From: Bog-756 sp052143895
GTDB taxonomy: Bacteria > Actinomycetota > Acidimicrobiia > Acidimicrobiales > RAAP-2
Direction of reading: 5' to 3'
DNA length: 12,260 nt
Assembly (NCBI GenBank): GCA_052143895.1
Contig: JBKQRT010000336.1
Span: forward strand, 1-12,260
Position 1 is the first letter of the stretch, and every line of letters starts with the position of its first letter. Under the pieces are notes generated by a model. It saw only the letters and a list, made by a program, of their open reading frames with translations, ran no database searches and was not told the DNA's origin. Positions 1 through 5,543 of this stretch are shown one piece after another. The translations under genes were made by a program, and so were the position numbers.

Positions 1-176
1 CGGCGTTCTCGGGTCATCTCCTGCTTGGCATCCTCGACCCAGCAGATGAACTCGTTGCGGGCCAGGGGCGTGATGTCCTTCCAGGCATCGAGTGCCGTGG
101 GGTTGGCGATCAGCGCCTCACACAGGTCTCCTGGAAGCTTGTGTACCACCCCACCGGGCACTCGGGGGCTGCTCAC
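1..176 (-). CDS. YdeI/OmpD-associated family small protein (partial, C-terminus outside window)
   Basis: The minus-strand reading frame begins at a GTG (176, or downstream GTGs at 161 or 149) after an in-frame TGA at 197-195, and runs off the left edge. From memory of the family, the visible residues (HKLPGDLCEALIANPTALDAW, then KDITPLARNEFICWVEDAKQ, then EMTRERR) are the conserved core of small YdeI/OmpD-associated proteins, sometimes called bacteriocin-protection proteins. Family members usually start a few residues before HKLP and continue past this window edge to a C-rich tail, so roughly the first half is seen. The biochemical function is not established. The gene lies 136 bp downstream of the DUF1059 gene on the same strand and may share its transcript. 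No clear ribosome-binding site distinguishes the three possible starts. Confidence 0.72.
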   Translation of the reverse strand, partial: MSSPRVPGGVVHKLPGDLCEALIANPTALDAWKDITPLARNEFICWVEDAKQEMTRER

Positions 177-312
177 AGGGCCACGGTAGCGGGGTCAGGG
201 CGAGCCTGATCACCATCCAAGCGGCCTCCTGAGCACCCTGAAGGAGAGCTGGCCGACATAGGACTGGCGCTGTGGGGCGAGAGGTACGACGTGCCGTATG
301 CCTGAGTTCCCA

Positions 313-549
313 TCAGCCTTCGGGAAGAGCGGCAAAATCACGCTTGGCTTGCCGATACCAACCCATGCCTTTGATGGGGTTCTTCCACCGACCTTTCATC
401 TCCTTCAAGGCACTTTCGTGCGTCGCGTCACCGTTAGCGACCATCTCCTTGAGATGTCGATCTTGCGCCTTGATGACCTCGTCTGCGGTCGTGCCCTGGT
501 GGGGAGAGTCGCATGGGCCCCCAAGTTGTTGACACGTCATGGTCTTCAT
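313..549 (-). CDS. DUF1059 domain small protein
   Basis: This 78-residue protein begins MKTMTCQQLGGPCD, the typical opening of DUF1059 proteins, with Cys6 and Cys13 conserved. A His/Glu-rich middle and a tail ending near FAALPE follow, also as in the family. The length is normal for the family. The ATG at 549 is preceded by GAAAGGAAG and GAGG at 3-12 nt, a plausible ribosome-binding region. It lies 61 bp downstream of the sigma-factor gene on the same strand and upstream of the YdeI-like gene, so the three look like one transcription unit controlled by the sigma factor (inference). The function of DUF1059 is unknown; I would not go beyond the family name. Confidence 0.85.
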   Translation of the reverse strand: MKTMTCQQLGGPCDSPHQGTTADEVIKAQDRHLKEMVANGDATHESALKEMKGRWKNPIKGMGWYRQAKRDFAALPEG

Positions 550-610
550 AATCCTCGCTTCCTTTCACTGTGTCTGACTGTTCTTGGAACGCCAATGTGG
601 TCCGCGCGCA

Positions 611-1462
611 TCAACCTCTTGACACACGGACTATGTCCATGGTCGCTAGCACGTCTGGGTCGGCGATCAGCTCGACCTCGTGCACCAGGCCCGACTCGAC
701 ATGGAATACGAATGCGACCTTGGTCGACCCGGCGTGGAACCAAGCGGCGCCAAGCTCACCATCGATAGTGACAGGTGCCGCCCCCCGGGCGCCGTTGAAG
801 CGAGCAGCCACGGCGACTGCCCCCTCGTATGCGGATTCTGTGCCCATCGTCTGCCCGACCAGGTCGGCACGCATGACGACGTCGGGCGCGAGCAGCGACA
901 ACAAGCTGGCAAGCTCCCCACCGCGGGCTGCAGCGAGGAACGCGTCGACGACCCGCTGGCTCTCGGCGCGCGCTGCCTGCGACGCGGCCGGCTCCGGCAC
1001 GCCCTGCACTTTGCGCCGCGCCCGGCTCGCCAACTGGCGTACAGCGGTACTCGAGCGCCCCATGACAGCGCTGACCTCGTCGAACGGATAACCGAACACA
1101 TCGTGCAGGACGAACGCAACCCTCTCGGCCGGCGCCAGGGCATCGAGGACGACCTGCATCGCGTCGCCCGTCTTCTCGGCGAGCAACGCGTCGGCCTCAG
1201 GCTCAGCCGGAACATGGTCGTCGGGCACCTCGGCTTCGACTACTGACCTGGTACGCCGCTTGCGTAGCTGGTCAAGGCAAAGCCGCGTCACGACGGTCGT
1301 GAGCCAGGCAGGCAAGTCATCGATGGCGTCGGTGCGGGAGAGCCGAAGCCAGGCTTCCTGAAGGACGTCGTCCGCATCGGCCTCCGACCCGAGTATCCGG
1401 ATGGCGATCGCGGTCAACCGGGGCCGCTCGGCGTCGAAATCGGTCACTTCCATCGTGGTCAC
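611..1462 (-). CDS. ECF-type RNA polymerase sigma factor with C-terminal SnoaL-like domain (SigJ-like)
   Basis: This 283-residue protein would direct RNA polymerase to a specific promoter set. Residues about 10-75 are sigma region 2, with SEADADDVLQEAWLRL as region 2.2, and residues about 100-155 are region 4, with a helix-turn-helix around FDEVSAVMGRSSTAVRQLASRARR. Residues about 165-283 form a SnoaL/NTF2-like domain (VVDAFLAAARGGELASLLSLLAPDVV...) ending in ADPDVLATMDI. Such extensions are known in SigJ/ECF41-like sigma factors, where they replace a separate anti-sigma factor. The DGGGK motif typical of ECF41 is absent, so SigJ-like is the safer name. The GTG at 1462 is used here; the ATG at 1453 is possible. 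GGAGGT at 1486-1481 is too far from both for a standard ribosome site, so the start is uncertain. DUF1059 and YdeI-like genes follow. Confidence 0.88.
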   Translation of the reverse strand: MTTMEVTDFDAERPRLTAIAIRILGSEADADDVLQEAWLRLSRTDAIDDLPAWLTTVVTRLCLDQLRKRRTRSVVEAEVPDDHVPAEPEADALLAEKTGDAMQVVLDALAPAERVAFVLHDVFGYPFDEVSAVMGRSSTAVRQLASRARRKVQGVPEPAASQAARAESQRVVDAFLAAARGGELASLLSLLAPDVVMRADLVGQTMGTESAYEGAVAVAARFNGARGAAPVTIDGELGAAWFHAGSTKVAFVFHVESGLVHEVELIADPDVLATMDIVRVSRG

Positions 1463-1643
1463 ACCATATTGACGCAGGGCACCTCCAGAATGTGACTGCC
1501 ACGCTTACGACGGGAAAATCCCTGGCGGCGACCGTCCATAAAGTGCCGGTCGGGGACGCTTTCACCCGTGTAATCGCGATTTTGGGACGGACTGGGAGAA
1601 TTCGTCGATGAGCAGTCCGCCAACGAGGCGGTTTGCCGATCGT

Positions 1644-1667
1644 CCCAACGTCACCCTCAACGTCACC
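1644..1667 (-). repeat. Tandem pair of 12-bp iterons (inverted copy)
   Basis: Two adjacent 12-mers, CCCAACGTCACC (1644-1655) and CTCAACGTCACC (1656-1667). The second is the exact reverse complement of GGTGACGTTGAG at 2859-2870 and is identical to 2895-2906. Read on the minus strand, the pair matches 22 of 24 positions of the tandem pair at 2859-2882. Confidence 0.8.
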
Positions 1668-1674
1668 CTCCCTG
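1658..1674 (+). repeat. Left arm of 17-bp perfect inverted repeat
   Basis: CAACGTCACCCTCCCTG here is the exact reverse complement of 2830-2846. It includes one iteron core plus the adjoining CTCCCTG, so the match extends beyond the iteron itself. The arms enclose about 1.16 kb without a recognised gene. Confidence 0.8.
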
Positions 1675-2329
1675 GTCTGGCCGCTAATTCCCTGCCCGGT
1701 GATGGAAGGCTGGACGGCGATGACGGGAGGGACCGCAGTCCCAGCTGAGATTCAAGTCGAGAGGTAGATGGGACGCCGAGTTCGCGCGCGTTCGCACCCG
1801 CCACGCTGAATGGCCGAGCCCTCCCGGATCAGCAGGTACCCCCGCACTCCAGTGGAACGGGCACCCGGGCTCGGTTCGCTCCACTGGCTCGACCCTGTCA
1901 AGCGTCGCCGGCGCCATCCGAGTCCGATGGGCAGCCCGGCCGATCCCACATCACGCCCGCTGAATACCTTGAACACGATTGCATCAAGGGGGTCCCTTGC
2001 AGCTGAGAACCGTTCCGACCGACCTCGGAGATCCAGACGACCACTGACGCGGTGTCTTCGCCTCAGCCGCGACTCTGGCGCCCTCTGGCGGGACGGTGAC
2101 CCCTTCGCCGCTGCCCGCCACCCCTACGCGATCGGGAGAGCATCGGAGCGCTCTCGTCGGTGCTCCCGAACGAGGTGGCGCCCAGGCGGGTATCGAGCCC
2201 GCCATGACCGCCAACGCAACGTAACCCTCATCGGTTCCGCCAGAGCGGTACGCATCATCCACACCCGTGCACCAAGAGGTGAGATCGCCCTTCGGGCGGA
2301 TCCTGACGCCTTCGCGGAACGCGTCTCGC

Positions 2330-2530
2330 GACGGGCGAGGGTGACGTGAGCATCGATGATGCACAGGAGTGGCGCGTAACGTAGATCTCTGGCGATACCG
2401 ACGTAAGTGATCAATCCGGCGTTCACGGCGGGCTCGATGCCCGCCAGGACGCCGTTTCGATCCGACCGGCCGACGAGACCCGTCCCAGCGGCGTTGCACA
2501 TGTGAACGAAGAGCGCGAACGGCCCGCGCA
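2330..2530 (-). pseudogene. Possible coding remnant, family not recognised
   Basis: In one minus-strand frame this stretch reads as plausible protein (FALFVHMCNAAGTGLVG, then RSDRNGVLAGIEPAVNAGLI, then TYVGIARDLRYAPLLCIIDA) with hydrophobic and polar residues in normal proportion and mostly G/C third positions. The flanking residues in the same frame become arginine-rich and unlike protein, and no convincing start or ribosome-binding site is visible. The spacing VG-x5-GV-x2-GI resembles part of a glutaminase active-site region, but the following conserved SP and GNS residues are absent, so I do not assign that family. It may simply be chance in high-GC DNA. Confidence 0.15.
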
Positions 2531-2829
2531 TTTGCAGGGTGTCGCCACAGTGGGCTGGGATGGCTGGAGATGCGAGGGGGGACCGTCGCTGGAGGTTGGG
2601 GCCGCGGACCGGCAAGAGGACACTCGTCCCAAGACCAGCTGGCCGAGCGCGAACAGCATCGGCTGGAGTTCCCCGACCTGATCATTTCGGCAGGCGAGCG
2701 GTCAGCCGGACGTTGGCGAGCCGAACACGAGTGGGTGGCTCCCCGCAGAAGCCCCTGATCCGGCGCCTCCTGGGATCCACTCTTCGGCCCGTCGCCAGGA
2801 ATCGTGGTGGAGTTCAACACCGCCTTTAT

Positions 2830-2846
2830 CAGGGAGGGTGACGTTG
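2830..2846 (-). repeat. Right arm of 17-bp perfect inverted repeat
   Basis: CAGGGAGGGTGACGTTG pairs exactly with 1658-1674. The flanking bases outside the two arms do not show an obvious short target-site duplication, so a transposon end is possible but not shown. Confidence 0.8.
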
Positions 2847-2957
2847 CGACGCGTTCAAGGTGACGTTGAGGGTGACGTCGAGGGCCGATTGAGGCTCAAC
2901 GTCACCTCTTGGCACCAACTGCGCTCCGAAGTCCGGGGTGACATTGGAGGTGACGCC
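2837..2957 (+). repeat. Cluster of GGTGACGTT iterons upstream of the helix-turn-helix gene
   Basis: Copies of a 9-12 bp unit are seen at 2837 (GGTGACGTTGCG), 2859 (GGTGACGTTGAG), 2871 (GGTGACGTCGAG), 2895-2906 inverted (CTCAACGTCACC), 2937 (GGTGACATTGGA) and 2949 (GGTGACGCCGAT). Two pairs have an exact 12-bp period, close to one helical turn, as expected for cooperative binding by one protein along one face of the DNA. The last copy lies 64 bp before the start of the probable excisionase gene, so Xis binding, autoregulation or a replication-type iteron function are all possible (inference). Confidence 0.8.
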
Positions 2958-3021
2958 GATCCGGAGGATGGGTTGCGACCACGGCACACCGCCTGGCACT
3001 GATCACGACCGGAGGATCACC

Positions 3022-3339
3022 ATGCGCAACAACCCGACCCCGAAGTCGCCGAAGCCGCTGCTCAGCGTGGAGGAGGCCGCCGTCCTGTTGGGGGAGACTC
3101 GCTCCACGCTCTACCGGGCCATCAAGGCCGGCACCTTCCCTCTCCCCACCTTCAGGATCGCCCAAAGGATCCGTATCCCCCGCAGATCTGTCGAACGCCT
3201 GCTCGCCGGATTACCGCTCACCCCACCCGAGGATGCGAGCGTGGTCCTTTCCCATCCGAGTACGTGGTCGAGAGATCAGCTCGATCCTGCAGGAGGTCCA
3301 GATCCGGTGGCGACCGAAGACAGCATTTTCCCGACGTGA
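3022..3339 (+). CDS. AlpA/MerR-type helix-turn-helix protein, probable excisionase
   Basis: This 105-residue protein starts at ATG 3022, five bases after a GGAGGA ribosome-binding site at 3011-3016. An upstream in-frame ATG at 2938 lacks such a site. Residues about 13-65 (LLSVEEAAVLLGETRSTLYR, then AIKAGTFPLPTFRIAQRIRI) form the winged helix-turn-helix of the HTH_17/excisionase family: the SVEEAA helix, the RSTLYRAIKAG recognition helix and the basic RIPRRSVERLL end. Such proteins bind near att sites and steer integrases toward excision, or act as activators of integrase expression. Residues 70-105 are low-complexity. The 3' end overlaps the 3' end of the convergent integrase gene by 64 bp, and the GGTGACGTT iterons lie just upstream. 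A plain transcriptional regulator is the alternative. Confidence 0.85.
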   Translation: MRNNPTPKSPKPLLSVEEAAVLLGETRSTLYRAIKAGTFPLPTFRIAQRIRIPRRSVERLLAGLPLTPPEDASVVLSHPSTWSRDQLDPAGGPDPVATEDSIFPT

Positions 3340-4472
3340 GCGGCGGCTCGCCGGTCCTCCTCGGGCACGGAGTCGGTGTAGTGGCGGGCCATCTTGACGG
3401 TCGACCACCCCAGCCTGGTCTGCTTCTGCGACTCGGAGATCACCGGGTCGAGCACCGTGGCGTGGAAGTGGCGCAGCGAGTGCATGTGCACGTCGGCAGC
3501 TACCTTTCCCTTCGCTCGCACCGTTGCGAAGGTGTGGCTCATCGCATCAGGGTGAGGCGGGATCATTCCACCGGGCTCGGAGGAGAACAGGAAGGACTCT
3601 GGCTCGAGGTTCAACCCGCACGCCACCGCCAACGTCCGTTGTGCGAGTTGCAGCCGCCTGAGTATCGAGGCGGTGTCGGAGTCGATGGCCAAGGTTCGGA
3701 TGCTGGCCCGGGTCTTCGGCGATTTCAGAATGGCGCCGCCCTTGGCCGCTACCACGCTCTGGCTGATCCGAACTGTGCCCGCGTGGAGGTCGATGTCGTT
3801 CCAGCGGAGGGCACAGACCTCGCCCCTCCGCATGCCGGTGGCCGCCACCAACCGGAGTACCGCCCCGAAGCTCGGATCGAACCTGTCGGCCGTGGCAATC
3901 AGCGTGCGCACCTCGTCGAGGCTCGGAGACCTCACCTCATCCCGCTCGTCCAGTGCCCAGGTGGGCAGTTCGGTGTCGGCGATCGGATTCGGCAGTACGC
4001 CGCCGCTCCACTTTCGGGCGAGTCGGCAGGCCCGATGCATCAGAGCCCGGATCTGACGGACGCTCGCCTCGGCCAGACCGTCGGCCTTCAGGCGGCGAAA
4101 GTACTTCTCGACGTCGTACGGGCTGAGCGTCGTCAGCCGCTCGTTCCCGATCGACCCGTACACGTGCTTCATCCACATGTTCTCGTAGCGTCGGACGGTC
4201 GACGGGGAGAGGTCCTCCCAGCCGTTGTCCTTCCACCCCTGGATGGCGTCGTTGACCGTTGTTCGCACGTTCCAGCGGGGTGCCTCGACGACCGGCGGCG
4301 GGACCGGCTCGTTCTCCGCAGTCGCGACCAGTCGGGATAGCTCGCGCTCGGCGGCCCGCTTGCCGCCACGAAACGTCTGGTTGCCGTGACGCACTTTGCC
4401 GTTGGCATCTCGACCGAGGAACACGCGCAGTTCCCATACGTTCGGCTGCCGCTCGCGCATGCTTCCGGGCAT
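3276..4472 (-). CDS. Tyrosine recombinase (phage/island integrase)
   Basis: A 398-residue site-specific recombinase. Residues about 1-55 are an arm-type DNA-binding domain (VWELRVFLGRDANGKVRH...TFRGGKRAAERELSRLV), about 65-155 the SAM-like core-binding domain, and about 180-380 the catalytic domain. Catalytic residues visible, counted from this start, are Arg215 (TGMRRGE), Lys253 (SPKTRAS), His331 and Arg334 (HSLRH), Trp356 in the position usually His or Trp (RLGWS), and the nucleophile Tyr365 (ARHYTD). All are present, so it should be active. The ATG at 4472 follows GGAGGGG by a few bases; a TTG at 4496 would add 8 residues but has no such site. The gene begins 92 bp from the 3' end of tRNA-Lys, the classic arrangement for integration into a tRNA. 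The convergent excisionase gene overlaps its end. Confidence 0.95.
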   Translation of the reverse strand: MPGSMRERQPNVWELRVFLGRDANGKVRHGNQTFRGGKRAAERELSRLVATAENEPVPPPVVEAPRWNVRTTVNDAIQGWKDNGWEDLSPSTVRRYENMWMKHVYGSIGNERLTTLSPYDVEKYFRRLKADGLAEASVRQIRALMHRACRLARKWSGGVLPNPIADTELPTWALDERDEVRSPSLDEVRTLIATADRFDPSFGAVLRLVAATGMRRGEVCALRWNDIDLHAGTVRISQSVVAAKGGAILKSPKTRASIRTLAIDSDTASILRRLQLAQRTLAVACGLNLEPESFLFSSEPGGMIPPHPDAMSHTFATVRAKGKVAADVHMHSLRHFHATVLDPVISESQKQTRLGWSTVKMARHYTDSVPEEDRRAAAHVGKMLSSVATGSGPPAGSS

Positions 4473-4564
4473 TTGCCCCTCCAGACTGTCTCCCAATTGT
4501 TGGGCAGGATGTTGGGTATTAGGCTATCTGGAGGGTGTGACGAAGACAAAAACTACCTCTGACC

Positions 4565-4610
4565 TGGTGGGCCGTGCGAGTCTCGATCTCGCCACCTTGG
4601 GATTAAAAGT
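4565..4610 (-). other. Presumed attachment site (3' half of tRNA-Lys)
   Basis: Integrases located beside a tRNA usually recombine within its anticodon or T-arm, so the 3' half of this tRNA is the likely att core on this side. This is inferred from the position of the integrase gene; the partner att site was not found in the window, so the exact core cannot be set. Confidence 0.35.
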
Positions 4611-4640
4611 CCCCTGCTCTACCGGATGAGCTAACGGCCC
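4565..4640 (-). tRNA. tRNA-Lys (anticodon TTT)
   Basis: On the minus strand a 76-nt cloverleaf folds: acceptor GGGCCGT/ACGGCCC (4640-4634 with 4575-4569, perfect), D-stem GCTC/GAGC with GG in the loop, anticodon loop CTTTTAA with TTT at 4607-4605, a 5-nt variable loop, T-stem GCGAG/CTCGC (perfect), discriminator A at 4568 and an encoded CCA at 4567-4565. Two departures are seen: the outermost anticodon-stem pair is G-A (4614 with 4598), and the T-loop reads ATCGAGA, with A instead of the near-universal T54. Both lie in the 3' half, the part commonly supplied by an integrating element. Confidence 0.93.
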
Positions 4641-4647
4641 GTCGAGG

Positions 4648-4653
4648 AGCGTA
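4648..4653 (-). promoter_or_regulatory. Probable -10 element of tRNA-Lys
   Basis: TACGCT on the minus strand ends 7 nt before the mature tRNA 5' end at 4640. It matches the actinobacterial TANNNT form and is the same hexamer as that seen before the zinc-finger gene at 7033. No clear -35 hexamer is visible. Confidence 0.45.
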
Positions 4654-4808
4654 CCGGCTCGGATCCGGTCGCTCAGTCGGTGGATACAGTCGGACGGGAA
4701 CAGGTGCCGTCCCCCTGCCGGGCGGCCCGACGCCATCGAACCTGATCGACCGAGAGCGGCTCGCCGTACCCCCGAGTCGCCCTGACCCCTTGGAAGGAGT
4801 GACCGCCG

Positions 4809-5543
4809 ATGGACGTCCTGGACAACCCGGTGTGGTGGTCCCTGGTCGATCGGCAGCGGGAGCTCGGTGCGGTCACATCCAGTGCCGCCCGGTTCGACCC
4901 GGAGGTCGCTCCCTTCGGCGGATTCAGCGCCGATCCGGCGCCCTCCGACTGGGCGGACCTGGCCGATTTGAGCAACGCGGGCGGCATGACCGCTCTGATG
5001 GGGATCGAGGGGGAGGCCATGACGCCGCCCCCTGGGTGGGAGGTCCTCCGCGAGATCCCTGCCGTACAGATGATCGGCCCGGCCCTCGGCGGTCGGGTGG
5101 GCGGGCGCGCCCCGGCCACTCCGTCCGGACCGGGCCCCGCGGATGTCCCCGTTCCGCTCACGGCTGTCGACACCGACGACATGCTGGAACTGGTCGGCCT
5201 CGCCCAACCGGGCCCGTTCTTGCGACGGACCGTGGAGTTCGGTGGTTACCTCGGCATCCGCCGGGCGGGGTGCCTGGTCGCCATGGCCGGTGAGCGGCTC
5301 CGTCCCACCGGCTATGCGGAGATCAGTGCCGTGACGACCCATCCGGACCACCGTCGACAGGGCCTGGCGGAACTACTGGTGAGAGCCGTGGCGACGTCCA
5401 TCGCCGAGCGGGGCGAGACTCCGTTCCTGCATGCTTCGGTGGGCAACTCGGATGCCATCCGCCTCTACGAGGCGATGGGGTTCACGGTGCGGCGAACCCT
5501 CAGCATCGCAGTGGTGCGGTCGCCGGTGCGCTCATCCCCGTGA
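4809..5543 (+). CDS. GNAT-family N-acetyltransferase
   Basis: This 244-residue protein would transfer an acyl group from acetyl-CoA to an unidentified amine. The GNAT core is in the C-terminal half: AEISAVTTHPDHRRQGLAEL (about 170-189) holds the V-x-P-x-x-R-x-x-G acetyl-CoA pyrophosphate loop, and LHASVGNSDAIRLYEAMGF (about 207-225) holds the N and Y of the second half, as in FR47-like members. Residues 1-110 lack a recognised domain and include a flexible G/P-rich linker near 93-112. ATG 4809 follows a strong GGAAGGAG (4792-4799). A TACAGT at 4685-4690 could be a -10 hexamer, leaving a long leader. Its stop overlaps the convergent aminotransferase gene by 12 bp. The substrate cannot be inferred. 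Confidence 0.9.
   Translation: MDVLDNPVWWSLVDRQRELGAVTSSAARFDPEVAPFGGFSADPAPSDWADLADLSNAGGMTALMGIEGEAMTPPPGWEVLREIPAVQMIGPALGGRVGGRAPATPSGPGPADVPVPLTAVDTDDMLELVGLAQPGPFLRRTVEFGGYLGIRRAGCLVAMAGERLRPTGYAEISAVTTHPDHRRQGLAELLVRAVATSIAERGETPFLHASVGNSDAIRLYEAMGFTVRRTLSIAVVRSPVRSSP

Larger units (their letters stand above)
1463..3021. other. Gene-poor stretch with iterated repeats; possible decayed element
   Basis: About 1.56 kb separates the sigma-factor start from the helix-turn-helix gene. I see no reading frame here with a recognisable domain; the open frames on both strands have arginine- and serine-rich, non-protein-like composition. What it does hold is a pair of inverted 12-bp repeats at 1644-1667, a GGTGACGTG at 2340-2348, a cluster of GGTGACGTT-like repeats at 2837-2957, and a 17-bp perfect inverted repeat at 1658-1674 and 2830-2846. 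One minus-strand stretch (about 2530-2330) has more gene-like codon use. The region may be a replication or recombination control region of the integrated element, or a decayed insertion. Confidence 0.5.
1644..4564. mobile_element. Integration module of a tRNA-Lys-inserted element (far boundary not found)
   Basis: A complete tyrosine integrase gene, a probable excisionase and an iteron region lie directly downstream of the 3' end of tRNA-Lys, the standard layout of one end of an integrative element. The coordinates given cover only the part I can tie to it: the iterons, xis, int and the short att-proximal spacer. The sigma-factor cassette to the left may be cargo or ordinary chromosome. I could not find a second copy of the tRNA 3' sequence between 1 and 4500, so the element either continues past the left edge or has lost its far end. 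Confidence 0.5.

Noticed and set aside
496..504. Second att copy (CCTGGTGGG also occurs at the tRNA 3' end)
   Set aside because: Only 9 bases match, they lie inside the DUF1059 gene, and the T-arm sequence is not present. No other tRNA-like copy was found between 1 and 4500.
2330..2530. Glutaminase active-site remnant
   Set aside because: Only the spacing VG-x5-GV-x2-GI fits; the lysine of the PAKSGV motif and the following SP and GNS residues are missing.
1984..2820. Long minus-strand open frame (278 codons) across the gene-poor region
   Set aside because: The translation is rich in Arg, Ser and Pro with no domain-like pattern, there is no ribosome-binding site, and overlapping frames are equally open, as expected in high-GC noncoding DNA.
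3264..4340. Long plus-strand open frame opposite the integrase
   Set aside because: It is the antisense shadow of the integrase gene, which has all catalytic residues and a ribosome-binding site.
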